Source: Phytomonospora sp040655735
Lineage (GTDB): Bacteria; Actinomycetota; Actinomycetes; Mycobacteriales; Micromonosporaceae
Assembly (NCBI RefSeq): GCF_040655735.1
Contig: NZ_JBFAKK010000006.1
Location: forward strand, 62,001 to 126,000
DNA: 64,000 nt
Direction of reading: 5' to 3'
The position numbers and the translations under genes were made by a program. The notes under the pieces were generated by a model that was given only the letters and a program-made list of their open reading frames with translations, made no database searches and was not told the origin of the DNA. Of this stretch, positions 1-8,662 are shown in pieces. Each line of letters opens with the position of its first letter. Within the stretch, counting starts at the first letter, position 1.

Positions 1-1599
1 ATCCTCGCTCCACGTGTCCTCCACGCCTTCGGGCAGGATGATCGCGCGTTCGGGCCGCAGCGCCTGCACCGCGCCCGGGTCGTGCGTGACCAGCACGATC
101 GCGCCCGGGAAGCGCCCGATCGCGTCGAGCACCTGCTCGCGACTGGCGGGGTCGAGGTTGTTCGTCGGCTCGTCGAGCAGCAGCACGTTCGCGCCCGAGC
201 AGACCAGCGTCGACAACGCCAGCCGCGTCTTCTCCCCGCCCGACAGGACCCCGGCCGGCTTGTCGACGTCATCGCCGGTGAACAGGAACGCGCCGAGAAT
301 CTTCCGCAGCTCGGTGTCGGGCAGGTCGCTCCCGGCCGTCGAGGCCGCCGACCGCATCAACTGCAGCACGGTCCGGTCGACGTCGAGAGTCTCGTGCTCC
401 TGCGCGTAGTAGCCGATCCGCAGGCCGTGCCCCGGGATGACCTTGCCGGTGTCGGGCTCGACCTGCCCCGCCAGCATCCGCAGCAGAGTCGTCTTCCCCG
501 CACCGTTGAGGCCGAGGATCACGACCCGCGAACCCCGGTCGACGGCCAGGTCGACGTCCATGAACACCTCCAGCGAACCGTAGGACTTCGACAGTCCCTC
601 GGCCGTCAGCGGCGTCTTTCCGCAGGGTGCGGGCTGGGGCAGGCGGACCTTCGCGACGCGGTCGGCGACGCGCACGTCCTCCAACCCCGCGGTCAGGCGC
701 TCGGCCCGGCGCAGCATGTTCTGCGCCGCGACGGCCTTGGTCGCCTTGGCCCGCATCTTCTCGGCCTGCGCGGTCAGCGCCGACGCCTTCTTCTCGGCGT
801 TGGCCCGTTCGCGGCGGCGACGGTGCTCGTCGGCCTCGCGCTGCTCCAGGTACTTCTTCCAGCCGACGTTGTAGATGTCGACCGTCCCCCGGTTGGCGTC
901 GAGGTACCAGACCTTGTTGACGACGGCCTGGAGCAGGTCGCCGTCGTGGCTGATGACGATGAGCCCGCCCTTGTGGCCGGCCAAGAAGTCCCGCAGCCAG
1001 GCGATGGAGTCGGCGTCGAGGTGGTTGGTGGGTTCGTCGAGCAGGAGCGTGCCGTCGCCGTCGGCGGTGTCGGCGAACAGGATCCGGGCCAGCTCCACGC
1101 GCCGCCGCTGACCGCCCGACAGGGTGCCGAGAGGCTGGGCGAGGATCCGGTCGGGCAGGCCGAGGTTGGCGCAGATGCGCGCCGCCTGCGACTCGGCCGC
1201 GTAACCGCCGATCGCCGCGAAGCGGTCCTCCAGGTTGCCGTACTTGCGCAGGAGCTTGTCGCGCTCGCTGTCGTCGACGACCTCGGCCAGGCCGGTCTCG
1301 GCCTTCTTCATGTCGGCCATGAGGGTGTCCAGGCCGCGGGCGGACAGGACCCGGTCGCGCGCGGAGACACCGAGGTCGCCGGTGCGCGGGTCCTGCGGGA
1401 GGTAGCCGAAGGGACCGCGCCGCTCGAAGCTTCCGGCGTAGGGGGTCCCCTCCCCCGCCATCGCCTTGAGGGTGGTGGTCTTGCCGGCGCCGTTGCGGCC
1501 GACCAGGCCGATGCGGTCGCCGGGCTGCACCCGCAGGCTGACGTCTTCGAGGAGGATGCGGGCGCCGGCCCGCAGTTCTAGGCCGGTGACGGAGATCAT
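1..1599 (-). CDS. ABC-F family ATP-binding protein (3' end outside window)
   Basis: Soluble tandem-ATPase of the ABC-F family. Members act on the ribosome (translation factors or antibiotic-resistance proteins) and have no membrane domain. The ATG at 1599 gives a protein starting MISVTGLELRAG. 533 codons are visible and the stop lies beyond position 1. Cassette 1 has Walker A GRNGAGKTT at about residue 34, signature LSGGQ near 157 and Walker B LLLDEPTNHLD near 190. A charged linker follows. Cassette 2 has Walker A LNGAGKTT near 364, LSGGE near 452 and LLLDEPTNNLD near 475. Two cassettes and no TM segments identify the family. Which subfamily (Uup-like, Ettan-like or resistance type) cannot be decided here. 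Confidence 0.92.
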   Translation of the reverse strand, partial: MISVTGLELRAGARILLEDVSLRVQPGDRIGLVGRNGAGKTTTLKAMAGEGTPYAGSFERRGPFGYLPQDPRTGDLGVSARDRVLSARGLDTLMADMKKAETGLAEVVDDSERDKLLRKYGNLEDRFAAIGGYAAESQAARICANLGLPDRILAQPLGTLSGGQRRRVELARILFADTADGDGTLLLDEPTNHLDADSIAWLRDFLAGHKGGLIVISHDGDLLQAVVNKVWYLDANRGTVDIYNVGWKKYLEQREADEHRRRRERANAEKKASALTAQAEKMRAKATKAVAAQNMLRRAERLTAGLEDVRVADRVAKVRLPQPAPCGKTPLTAEGLSKSYGSLEVFMDVDLAVDRGSRVVILGLNGAGKTTLLRMLAGQVEPDTGKVIPGHGLRIGYYAQEHETLDVDRTVLQLMRSAASTAGSDLPDTELRKILGAFLFTGDDVDKPAGVLSGGEKTRLALSTLVCSGANVLLLDEPTNNLDPASREQVLDAIGRFPGAIVLVTHDPGAVQALRPERAIILPEGVEDTWSED

Positions 1600-1903
1600 G
1601 GAAAGTGCTCACTTTCGGACGAATGGGACTGACCGTGGACGCGAGACATCTGCCGACCGCGTGGAGCAGGGCTCAACACGTGATGACGGTCGGCTGGGGT
1701 CGGTCAGTCTTCGCAACGGTGGAGCATTCGTCGAGTGTAACCAGAGCGCCGAAGGTGCCACCAACGTCCACCGGGTCGGAGGACTTCTAAGACCCGACCG
1801 TACCGAGAATTCCCAGCGTGCGGCCCTTTGATGCCGGGTCTCGACCCTTGATCCACTTCGTGTCCGGTTCCCCGCGCCGGCCCGTCGCTACGTTCACCGG
1901 GTT
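1600..1903. other. Intergenic region between divergent ABC-F and M23 genes
   Basis: 304 bp without a credible gene. It must hold the promoters of both divergent genes. For the M23 gene a -10-like TACGTT at 1889-1894 lies nine bases before the ATG, consistent with a very short or absent leader. I see no convincing -35 for it. No riboswitch fold was recognised. Confidence 0.4.
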
Positions 1904-2761
1904 ATGACTTTTGATCCCGAACACCTCGCAAGGAAGCTGAGCGGTGCGCTCGGCGTCATGAAGCAGCGCGGCGAGCTCGCCCTGGCGAAACTGGGCGACG
2001 TGCTCGGCGTCGTCCGGCAGCGTGCCACCCCCGGCCTCATGAAGCTGAGCGATTCACTCCGCCACACCCCCAAGGGTCGTCTCGATGGCCGCCGGGTCAC
2101 GTTCGCCGCACTCCTCGTCGCGGCGATCGTCCTCACCGGCTTCAACGTGGCCACGACGGACGGCAGCGGTACGGACGACGGTTACGACTCGACCGCTATC
2201 GACAGCACGCGCGACCTCGACGACCAGGCCGCTCGTGACAAGGAGCGGGGCCTGGACAACGCCTCCGACCAGGCCGTGGACAAGGCCGCCAAGGAGCAGG
2301 AGCAGGCGGAGAAGGAGGCGGCCGAGCGCAAGGCCGCCGAGGAGAAGGCGAAGAAGGAGGCGGCCGAGCCGAAGTGGACGCTGCCGTCGAAGGCGCTCAT
2401 CAGTGACGTCTTCGGCCCGCGCGCCTGGCGCGCCGGCGTCCAGCACGACGGCACCGACTTCGCCGCCGACGAGGGTGAGGACAACTACGCGGCCTTCGAC
2501 GGCACCGTGGTGCAGGCGGGCCCCAACGGCGGCTACGGCAACTTCGTGCTGATCGAGCACGGCGATGGTGTCGAGACCTGGTACGGCCACTTCTCCGACA
2601 TCGACGTGGAGGTCGGCCAGAAGGTCGAGTCGGGCCAGGTCCTGGGTCAGGCCGGTTCCACCGGTGACGTGACCGGACCGCACCTGCACTTCGAGGTTCA
2701 CGTTGATGGCAATCCGGTCGACCCGGTCCCCTTCCTGCAGAAGCACGGCGTCGACCTCTGA
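1904..2761 (+). CDS. M23 family metallopeptidase, membrane anchored
   Basis: Predicted cell-wall endopeptidase of the lysostaphin-type M23 family, which cuts peptidoglycan cross-links. The 285-aa protein has an N-terminal cytoplasmic segment, one transmembrane helix at about 65-82 (VTFAALLVAAIVLTGF), and a long Glu/Lys/Ala-rich coiled coil at about 105-160. The M23 domain fills the rest. The zinc motifs are visible: HDGTD in the H-x3-D position and HLHFE for the H-x-H pair. The coiled coil would hold the catalytic domain away from the membrane. The gene is monocistronic, followed by a strong hairpin. Some family members are inactive activators, but the metal ligands look intact here. Confidence 0.9.
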   Translation: MTFDPEHLARKLSGALGVMKQRGELALAKLGDVLGVVRQRATPGLMKLSDSLRHTPKGRLDGRRVTFAALLVAAIVLTGFNVATTDGSGTDDGYDSTAIDSTRDLDDQAARDKERGLDNASDQAVDKAAKEQEQAEKEAAERKAAEEKAKKEAAEPKWTLPSKALISDVFGPRAWRAGVQHDGTDFAADEGEDNYAAFDGTVVQAGPNGGYGNFVLIEHGDGVETWYGHFSDIDVEVGQKVESGQVLGQAGSTGDVTGPHLHFEVHVDGNPVDPVPFLQKHGVDL

Positions 2762-2802
2762 CCACAGGAATTCTCGGCTTTCCCGCGATCTCGCATTGAA
2801 TG

Positions 2803-2831
2803 AGCGGCGGCACCCAACGGGTGCCGCCGCT
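2803..2831 (+). terminator. Rho-independent-type hairpin after M23 gene
   Basis: Perfect 13-bp stem (AGCGGCGGCACCC against its complement) with a 3-nt AAC loop, 41 bp after the M23 stop codon. There is no long T tract, as usual in high-GC actinobacteria. Confidence 0.85.
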
Positions 2832-3388
2832 AATCCTTTGGCCACGAGCATTTGCGGACCATACGTCGGTTTGCGATCAACAGATACTGATTCTGCACTG
2901 TTCTAGGTAATGCCGCGAAAGGCGCGCGGCCCGGTTTCGACGATCCACTGGGGACTCCCCGGGGCCATTGCACGGAAACGAACGAGGGCTCGACCCGTCT
3001 CATGATCACCGTAAGTGATTGCGGACGGGGAAACGGTATACCGACCGTGACGCAGTGGCGAAGCGACAACAAAGTGATGGACTTCGATATGCGGTCCGGG
3101 GCGCAATTGTCGCTGCCGCGAAAATACGAGCGACCACTCCAGAGCACGCCATAGGGCCTCTTCGCAACGGATCACCCCCTCCGTAAGGCTTCAAAGGACA
3201 CACGCCCCGCCCCCTCACGCCGCGCGGAGCCACTGCGCCTGATCACCGACCAGCAGCAGTGGCCTTCAGCCGCAAGCCCGGCGCCGACCCCTTCTCCGCC
3301 GGGTCCGTGGGGCGTCGAAGGCCCTGAGCATCCCGACGGGGCTGATCGGCACGGCGATGGTCCCGACGGCGGCGATGCCGGCCAGGGC
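2832..3388. other. Non-coding stretch of lower GC
   Basis: About 557 bp between the M23 terminator and the amidohydrolase stop. The first 350 bp are visibly richer in A/T than the surroundings and have no reading frame with actinobacterial third-position bias. The last 123 bp (3266-3388, minus strand) do show such bias and are described as a separate finding. No RNA family was recognised. Confidence 0.4.
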
Positions 3389-4192
3389 TCACAGGCCGAG
3401 CAGAGCCTTGGCGTTGTCGTGGAGGATCGCCTTCTCCTCGTCCTGGGTCAGTCCGAGGGCGAGGACGGCGTCGAGGGACGCCTTCGGGTCGCAGACCGGC
3501 CAGTCGCTGCCATAGAGGATCTTGTCGACACCGACCTTGCGCATGACCCACACGAACTGCTCGGCGTAGGGGCTGCCGGCCAGCAGTTCGGCGATCGCCG
3601 AGACGTCGAAGTGGACGTTGTGCTTCCAGAAGGGGTAGCGCGCGGCGATCTCGAAGACCATCAGCTTGGCGAAGTCCAGTCCGCCGAAGTGGGCGACGAT
3701 GAAGTGGCTGTGCTGGTGGGCCATGGCCAGTTTCAGGAACTTGCCGGGCTGGTCGCCGTCGAAGGGGTTCCAGCCGTCGAAGAGCGTCACGATGCCGTGG
3801 TCCCCGGCCCGGCCGACGACGGCGGCGACGCGTTCGTCGGCGACGTCGAAGGCCTGCGTGTTGGGGTGCAGCTTGAGCATCCTGGCGCCCTTGGCGGCGG
3901 CCCGGTCGAGTTCGGCGAGCGCGGCCTCGCCGTCGTGGGGGTGGACCGAGACGACGGGGATGATGAATCCGGCGGTGGCCTCGGCGGCGGCGAGGACCTG
4001 GTCGTTGCGCCGGGTGGTGGCCTCGGGCTCGCCCGCGCGGGCCATGACGATCGCGGTGCTGTGCTCGACGCGGTCGAGTCCGACTCCGGCGCGCAGCGCG
4101 TCGGCGCCGATGCCGTGGTTCTCGGTGGCCTGCTCGTCGGGTGTGAACGCGATGTGCGCGTGGATGTCGATGATCGGTCCGCTGTACGTCAT
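3389..4192 (-). CDS. Amidohydrolase-2 family metal-dependent hydrolase
   Basis: TIM-barrel hydrolase of the amidohydrolase-2 (PF04909) type, 267 aa. The metal motif I-D-I-H-A-H lies at about residues 8-13. Strand-end histidines occur at SVHPHD and KLHPNT, a second cluster is FIVAHFGG, and the late metal Asp is in YGSDWPVCDP. This set fits the ACMSD/gamma-resorcylate decarboxylase-like superfamily. The substrate cannot be read from sequence. The gene lies 5 bp downstream of the acVLRF1 gene on the same strand, so they are probably co-transcribed. Family members decarboxylate or hydrolyse small aromatic acids or lactones. Confidence 0.85.
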   Translation of the reverse strand: MTYSGPIIDIHAHIAFTPDEQATENHGIGADALRAGVGLDRVEHSTAIVMARAGEPEATTRRNDQVLAAAEATAGFIIPVVSVHPHDGEAALAELDRAAAKGARMLKLHPNTQAFDVADERVAAVVGRAGDHGIVTLFDGWNPFDGDQPGKFLKLAMAHQHSHFIVAHFGGLDFAKLMVFEIAARYPFWKHNVHFDVSAIAELLAGSPYAEQFVWVMRKVGVDKILYGSDWPVCDPKASLDAVLALGLTQDEEKAILHDNAKALLGL

Positions 4193-4197
4193 GCGCG

Positions 4198-4923
4198 TCA
4201 GCGTAGGCCGGGTTCGTCCTGAGTGGACTCGGCTGTTTCGGGGGGCTCGTCGCGCGGTTCGGGTTCGGTCAGGTGGATCTGGACCGCGCGGAACTGCCGG
4301 GGGGTGTCCTTCAAGGTCGCCAGTCTCGGTTCGCCGACCTCCATGGTGAGCGGGACCATCTTGTGCCGCAGCGCTTCGAGCCGCTTGTCGGCGAGGACGT
4401 CGGCGACGGTGCGGCGGTCGCCGCCGGCCACGACGTGTTCGATGTCGTGGAGGTGGGGCATCAGGACGCGGGCGGCGGCGTCGGTGGCCTTCTTGAGGGC
4501 CTGCTTGGCCTGCTTCTCGCGGCGGCGGGCGTAGCGCTGCTGCGACCAGCCGCCGGCGGCGGTGCGGCCCTGGACGTAGGTGGTGTCGACTTTCGAGACG
4601 AGCAGCTTCGGGCCCTGGAAGACGCCGATGGCGAAGGCACCCTTGCGAACGACGAGGACCGCGACGGTCCGTTCGGTCTCGGCGCGTTCCATGAAGGTCT
4701 CGACGAGGTCTTCGAGTTCGGTCTCCTCCTCGAAGCGCTCGCCGAGGGGAAGCGCGCAGGCGGCGACGGCGCCGTCGGCGGCGGTCAGGGTGATGCCGTC
4801 GAGGCTCTGTTCGACGGTGCTCGGGCCGTGACGGCCGATGAAGCCGTTGAGCCAGCGCACCACGCGTTCGGGCGCGACGCTGATCACGCGCCCGCCGCCG
4901 GTGGCCGGGCGGGAGTTCGACAT
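4198..4923 (-). CDS. acVLRF1 family peptidyl-tRNA hydrolase (Vms1-like release factor)
   Basis: 241-aa protein of the actinobacterial Vms1/ANKZF1-like release factor group, a relative of eRF1 domain 2. These proteins release nascent chains from peptidyl-tRNA on stalled ribosomes. The catalytic-loop motif GGWSQQRYARRR is clear near the middle, with the Gln expected to act like that of the eRF1 GGQ loop. It is followed by a Lys/Arg-rich helix. The start at 4923 (MSNSRPATGGG) is the first ATG upstream of conserved sequence, and an AGGCGGG Shine-Dalgarno-like run precedes it. Divergent from the AlkD-like gene, with 60 bp between starts. Confidence 0.82.
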   Translation of the reverse strand: MSNSRPATGGGRVISVAPERVVRWLNGFIGRHGPSTVEQSLDGITLTAADGAVAACALPLGERFEEETELEDLVETFMERAETERTVAVLVVRKGAFAIGVFQGPKLLVSKVDTTYVQGRTAAGGWSQQRYARRREKQAKQALKKATDAAARVLMPHLHDIEHVVAGGDRRTVADVLADKRLEALRHKMVPLTMEVGEPRLATLKDTPRQFRAVQIHLTEPEPRDEPPETAESTQDEPGLR

Positions 4924-4983
4924 CGCCTGCCCGCCTTTCCGCTTCGTGGGGGTCGTGTCGTACGGCTCAGCGAGGATAGCGGT

Positions 4984-5667
4984 ATGGGAGCACCCGGCAC
5001 CAACGCATTGATCGAACGGCTCCAGGAGGTCTTCACGGCCTCGGCCGATCCCGCGCTCGGCGCCGCGATGAGGTCCTACATGCGCGACATGTTCCCCTTC
5101 CTCGGGATGAAGACCCCCGAGCGGCGCGCGGCGTCCCGGAAGGTGCTGGCCGGCGCCCCGGCCTTCGGCGAGGAAGCCCTCGCCGAGATCGCGGAGGCCT
5201 GCTGGGAGCTGCCCGAACGCGAGTACCAGTACTTCGCGTGCGATCTGCTGGTGCGGAACGCCAAGAGGCTGAGCGCGGACTTCGTCCCGGTTCTTCGGCG
5301 CCTGGTGGTCGCCAAGTCCTGGTGGGACACCGTCGACCCGCTCGCGGCGAGGGTGGCCGGGGGTCTCGTGCGGGCCGAGCCGGCGCTGGTGCGGGTCATG
5401 GACGAGTGGATCGAGGAGGAGGACCTCTGGCTGGTCCGCGTGGCGCTCCTGCACCAGCTCCTCTACCGTGCCGAGACCGACGCCGGGCGCCTGTTCCGGT
5501 ACTGCGAGCGGCGGGCCGGCGAGTCGTTCTTCTTCGTCCGCAAGGCCATCGGCTGGGCGCTGCGGGAGTACGCCAAGAGCGATCCGGCGGCGGTGCGCGC
5601 CTTCGTCACCCGTACCGAGCTGTCGCCGCTGTCGAGGCGGGAGGCGCTCAAGCACCTCGGGGAGTGA
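4984..5667 (+). CDS. DNA alkylation repair protein, AlkD-like
   Basis: 227-aa all-helical HEAT-like repeat protein of the AlkD/AlkC superfamily (PF08713). Members are DNA glycosylases that excise positively charged N3- and N7-alkylpurines without flipping the base. Family landmarks visible: the MKTPERRA segment after the first helices, the WELPEREYQYFACDLL helix, the VAKSWWDTVDPLA motif carrying the aromatic and catalytic Asp region, and the SFFFVRKAIGWALREYAK repeat. The ATG at 4984 follows directly on the divergent promoter region. Length is normal for AlkD. Monocistronic, ending at a shared hairpin. Confidence 0.88.
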   Translation: MGAPGTNALIERLQEVFTASADPALGAAMRSYMRDMFPFLGMKTPERRAASRKVLAGAPAFGEEALAEIAEACWELPEREYQYFACDLLVRNAKRLSADFVPVLRRLVVAKSWWDTVDPLAARVAGGLVRAEPALVRVMDEWIEEEDLWLVRVALLHQLLYRAETDAGRLFRYCERRAGESFFFVRKAIGWALREYAKSDPAAVRAFVTRTELSPLSRREALKHLGE

Positions 5668-5673
5668 TGCGGA

Positions 5674-5705
5674 AAGGGCCTCCCGGCGAGTGCCGGGAGG
5701 CCCTT
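5674..5705. terminator. Bidirectional terminator between alkD-like gene and suf operon
   Basis: Perfect 14-bp stem AAGGGCCTCCCGGC/GCCGGGAGGCCCTT with a GAGT loop. It sits between two convergent genes, so it can end both transcripts. Confidence 0.88.
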
Positions 5706-5721
5706 GGTGATCTCGTTCGCC

Positions 5722-6105
5722 TCAGACGTTGAAGCCGAGCGCGCGAAGCTGGTCGCGGCCGTCGTCGGTGATCTTGTCGGGGCCCCACGGCGGGATCCAC
5801 ACCCAGTTGATCCGCATGTCGTTCACCAGACCGCCGCCGGGGCCGGTGCACAGCGCCGAGCGGGTCTGGTCCTCGATCACGTCGGTCAGCGGGCAGGCCG
5901 CCGAGGTCAGCGTCATGTCCAGGGTCGCGACGTTCTCGTCGTCGATGTGGACCCCGTAGACGAGGCCCAGGTCGACGACGTTGATGCCCAGCTCGGGGTC
6001 GACGACGTCCTTCATGGCCTCGGTGACGTCCTCGGGGGACGCCTTCTTCGCGGCACCCTCCGGGGCCGGCGCCGAGGCGGTCTGGTCGAGCACTTCCTCA
6101 CTCAT
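5722..6105 (-). CDS. sufT: SufT-like DUF59 (MIP18) Fe-S assembly factor
   Basis: 127-aa protein with a DUF59/MIP18 domain, last gene of the suf operon. DUF59 proteins help mature Fe-S enzymes downstream of SufBCD. The motif DPELGINVVDLGLVYGV is at about 37-53, and the conserved Cys lies in TSAACPLTDVI. Its ATG overlaps the sufU stop (ATGA), implying translational coupling. About 25 Ala/Pro-rich N-terminal residues precede the domain. Confidence 0.9.
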   Translation of the reverse strand: MSEEVLDQTASAPAPEGAAKKASPEDVTEAMKDVVDPELGINVVDLGLVYGVHIDDENVATLDMTLTSAACPLTDVIEDQTRSALCTGPGGGLVNDMRINWVWIPPWGPDKITDDGRDQLRALGFNV

Positions 6106-6560
6106 GAACTCTCTCCGCTCTCGTCGGCCGCGGTCGCCCGGGCGGCCGCGTCTTTGAACGCCATCCAGGACAGCAGGGCGCACTTGACGCGCGCCGGGTA
6201 CTTCGCCACACCGGCGAAGGCCACCGCGTCCTCCAGCACGTCCTCGTCGGGTTCGACCTCTCCCTTACCCACCATCAGCTCGGTGAACGCCTCAAGGGTC
6301 GTCATCGCCTCGGTGAGGGCCTTGCCGTTGAGCAGGTCGAACAGCACGCTCGCCGAGGCCTGCGAGATGGAGCAGCCGACCCCGTCGTAGGAGACGTCGG
6401 CGACCTTCCCGCCGTCGAGGTGCACCCGCACGGTGATCTCGTCACCGCAGGTCGGGTTGACGTGGTGCGCCTCGGCCTCGAACGGCTCGCGGAGTCCGCG
6501 GCCGTGCGGGCGCTTGTAATGGTCGAGGATGATCTCCTTGTAGAGGTCGTCGAGCAGCAT
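6102..6560 (-). CDS. sufU: SufU zinc-dependent sulfurtransferase / Fe-S assembly protein
   Basis: 152-aa SufU. It accepts persulfide sulfur from SufS and passes it to the SufBCD scaffold. Three conserved cysteines are visible in NPTCGDE, GVGCSISQAS and VKCALLSW; with an Asp they bind zinc in the family. The start ATG at 6560 shares its last two bases plus A with the sufS stop (ATGA). The first residues MLLDDLYKEIILDHYKRP are the canonical SufU N-terminus. Confidence 0.95.
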   Translation of the reverse strand: MLLDDLYKEIILDHYKRPHGRGLREPFEAEAHHVNPTCGDEITVRVHLDGGKVADVSYDGVGCSISQASASVLFDLLNGKALTEAMTTLEAFTELMVGKGEVEPDEDVLEDAVAFAGVAKYPARVKCALLSWMAFKDAAARATAADESGESS

Positions 6561-7864
6561 CAGCCAAAGACCTTCCGTACCTTCTCCAACGCCGTGATGA
6601 GGGCGTCCACCTCGTCGGTGGTGTTGTACAGGTAGAACGACGCACGGGTGGTCGACGGTACCCCGAAACGCGAACATGTCGGCTTTGCGCAGTGATGTCC
6701 GACTCGAACCTCTACGCCCTCGGAGTCGAGGACCTGCCCGACGTCGTGCGGGTGGACGCCTTCGAGATGGAAGGAGATGCAGCCGCCGCGCCCGACGGCG
6801 ACCTCCGGGCCGATCACCCGAAGACCGGGGACCGACGTCAGGGCGTCGAGGGCGTAGGCGGTCAGTTCCTTCTCGTGCCGCCGGATCGCGTCCATCCCGA
6901 CGCGGTTGAGGTAGTCCACCGCCACGCCCAGGCCGTAGGCCTCGGTGATCGGCGGTGTGCCGGCCTCGAACTTCGCCGGTGGCGGCGCGTAGGTCGACCC
7001 GGTCATGGCGACCGTCTCGATCATCGAACCGCCGCCGAGGAACGGGGGCATCGCCTCGAGCAGTTCGAGCTTGGCGTAGAGCGCGCCGATCCCGGTCGGG
7101 CCGAGCATCTTGTGCCCGGTGAAGACCAGGAAGTCCACGTCGAGGTCGACCACGTCGACCGGCATGTGCGGCACCGACTGGGACGCGTCGAGCATCAGCA
7201 GCGCGCCGACCTCGCGGACCCGGTTGGCCACCGCGGCCGTCGGGTTGATCGTGCCGAGCAGGTTCGACTGGTGCACGTAGGACACCAGCTTCGTGCGCTC
7301 GGTGACCAGCTCGTCGAGGTTCGACAGGTCGAGGCGGCCGTGATCGGTGATCCCGAGCCACTTCAGGGTCGCGCCGGTCCGCTCGCACAGCAGCTGCCAG
7401 GGGACGATGTTGGAGTGGTGCTCCATCTCGGAGATCACCACCTCGTCGCCGGGGCCCAGCCGCAGTCGCGGGTCGGCCTTCGGGTCGAGGGAGGCCGCCA
7501 GCATCGCGTAGGCGACCAGGTTGACCGACTCGGTGGTGTTCTTGGTGAACACCAGCTCCTCGGGCCGGGCCGCGCCGACGAAGTCGGCGACCTTGACCCG
7601 CGCGCCCTCGTAGCCCTCGGTCGCCTCGGCGCCGAGAGTGTGCACCGAACGGGACACGTTGGCGTTGTGCGTCAACGCGAAGTCCCGCATGGCCTCGACG
7701 ACCTGGAGCGGCTTCTGCGAGGTCGCGGCGGAGTCGAGGTAGACCAGCCGGTGCCCGTTGACCTCCCGATCGAGGATCGGGAAGTCCGCGCGGATCGCCG
7801 CGACGTCGAGCTGCGGCGTGTCACCGGTCCGCTCGGCCTCGACCGCCGCTCCGGAAGTGGTCAT
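6560..7864 (-). CDS. sufS: SufS cysteine desulfurase
   Basis: 434-aa PLP enzyme converting cysteine to alanine with an enzyme-bound persulfide. The PLP lysine is in FTGHKMLGPTG and the active-site Cys is in RVGHHCAKP, the short SufS-type loop rather than the long IscS loop. The HHSNIVPWQ motif is also intact. About 20 extra residues precede the conserved AIRADFPILDREVNG. It lies 2 bp after sufC. Confidence 0.96.
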   Translation of the reverse strand: MTTSGAAVEAERTGDTPQLDVAAIRADFPILDREVNGHRLVYLDSAATSQKPLQVVEAMRDFALTHNANVSRSVHTLGAEATEGYEGARVKVADFVGAARPEELVFTKNTTESVNLVAYAMLAASLDPKADPRLRLGPGDEVVISEMEHHSNIVPWQLLCERTGATLKWLGITDHGRLDLSNLDELVTERTKLVSYVHQSNLLGTINPTAAVANRVREVGALLMLDASQSVPHMPVDVVDLDVDFLVFTGHKMLGPTGIGALYAKLELLEAMPPFLGGGSMIETVAMTGSTYAPPPAKFEAGTPPITEAYGLGVAVDYLNRVGMDAIRRHEKELTAYALDALTSVPGLRVIGPEVAVGRGGCISFHLEGVHPHDVGQVLDSEGVEVRVGHHCAKPTCSRFGVPSTTRASFYLYNTTDEVDALITALEKVRKVFG

Positions 7865-7866
7865 GG

Positions 7867-8643
7867 TCAGGCTCCGACCTTCGCGGCGCCCGCGCCCTTG
7901 ACGTAGCGGTCGTAGCCTTCGGCCTCGAGCTGCTCGGCGAGCTCCGGGCCGCCCTCCTCGACGATCTTGCCGGCGACGAAGACGTGCACGAAGTCGGGCT
8001 TCACGTAGCGCAGGATGCGCGTGTAGTGCGTGATCAGCAGGACGCCGAGGTCGTTGTTCTCCTTGACCCGGTTGATGCCCTCGCTGACGATGCGCAGCGC
8101 GTCGATGTCGAGGCCGGAGTCGGTCTCGTCGAGGATCGCCATCTTCGGCTTGAGCAGTTCGAGCTGCATGATCTCGTGGCGCTTCTTCTCACCGCCGGAG
8201 AAGCCCTCGTTGACGCTGCGGGTGGCGAACTCGGGGTCCATCTCCAGGTCGCTCATGGCCTTCTGGAGGTCCTTGACCCAGGTGCGCAGCTTGGGGGCCT
8301 CGCCGTCGATGGCGGTCTTGGCGGTGCGCAGGAAGTTCGACACGGAGACGCCGGGGACCTCGACGGGGTACTGCATCGCCAGGAACAGGCCCGCGCGGGC
8401 GCGCTCGTCGACGGTCATCTCCAGGACGTCCTCGCCGTCGAGCAGGACGCTGCCGCCGGTGATGGTGTACTTCGGGTGACCGGCGATCGAGTAGGCCAGG
8501 GTCGACTTGCCCGACCCGTTGGGGCCCATGATGGCGTGGGTCTCGCCCGACCTGACCGTGAGGTTGACACCGGCCAGGATCGACTTGTCCTCTTCGCCGG
8601 TGTTGACCGACACCTGGAGGTCGCGGATCTCAAGGGTGCTCAT
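7867..8643 (-). CDS. sufC: SufC Fe-S assembly ATPase
   Basis: 258-aa ABC-type ATPase that pairs with SufB and SufD. Walker A GPNGSGKST is at about 39-47. The signature FSGGEKKRHE and the Walker B/D-loop AILDETDSGLDID are typical SufC variants (DETDSGLD). The H-loop is in LLITHYTRIL. Starts at ATG 8643, 19 bp after the Rieske gene. Confidence 0.96.
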   Translation of the reverse strand: MSTLEIRDLQVSVNTGEEDKSILAGVNLTVRSGETHAIMGPNGSGKSTLAYSIAGHPKYTITGGSVLLDGEDVLEMTVDERARAGLFLAMQYPVEVPGVSVSNFLRTAKTAIDGEAPKLRTWVKDLQKAMSDLEMDPEFATRSVNEGFSGGEKKRHEIMQLELLKPKMAILDETDSGLDIDALRIVSEGINRVKENNDLGVLLITHYTRILRYVKPDFVHVFVAGKIVEEGGPELAEQLEAEGYDRYVKGAGAAKVGA

Positions 8644-8662
8644 GTGTTAGTGCTCCTGTTGA

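Noticed and set aside
82..1581. 499-aa open frame on the plus strand
   Set aside because: Antisense shadow of the ABC-F gene. Composition is Arg/Gly/Val-rich without motifs, whereas the minus strand has two complete ATPase cassettes.
3035..3047. TATACCGACCG as a fourth TetR operator
   Set aside because: Only one half-site matches, and there is no gene start of the acyl-CoA pathway nearby.
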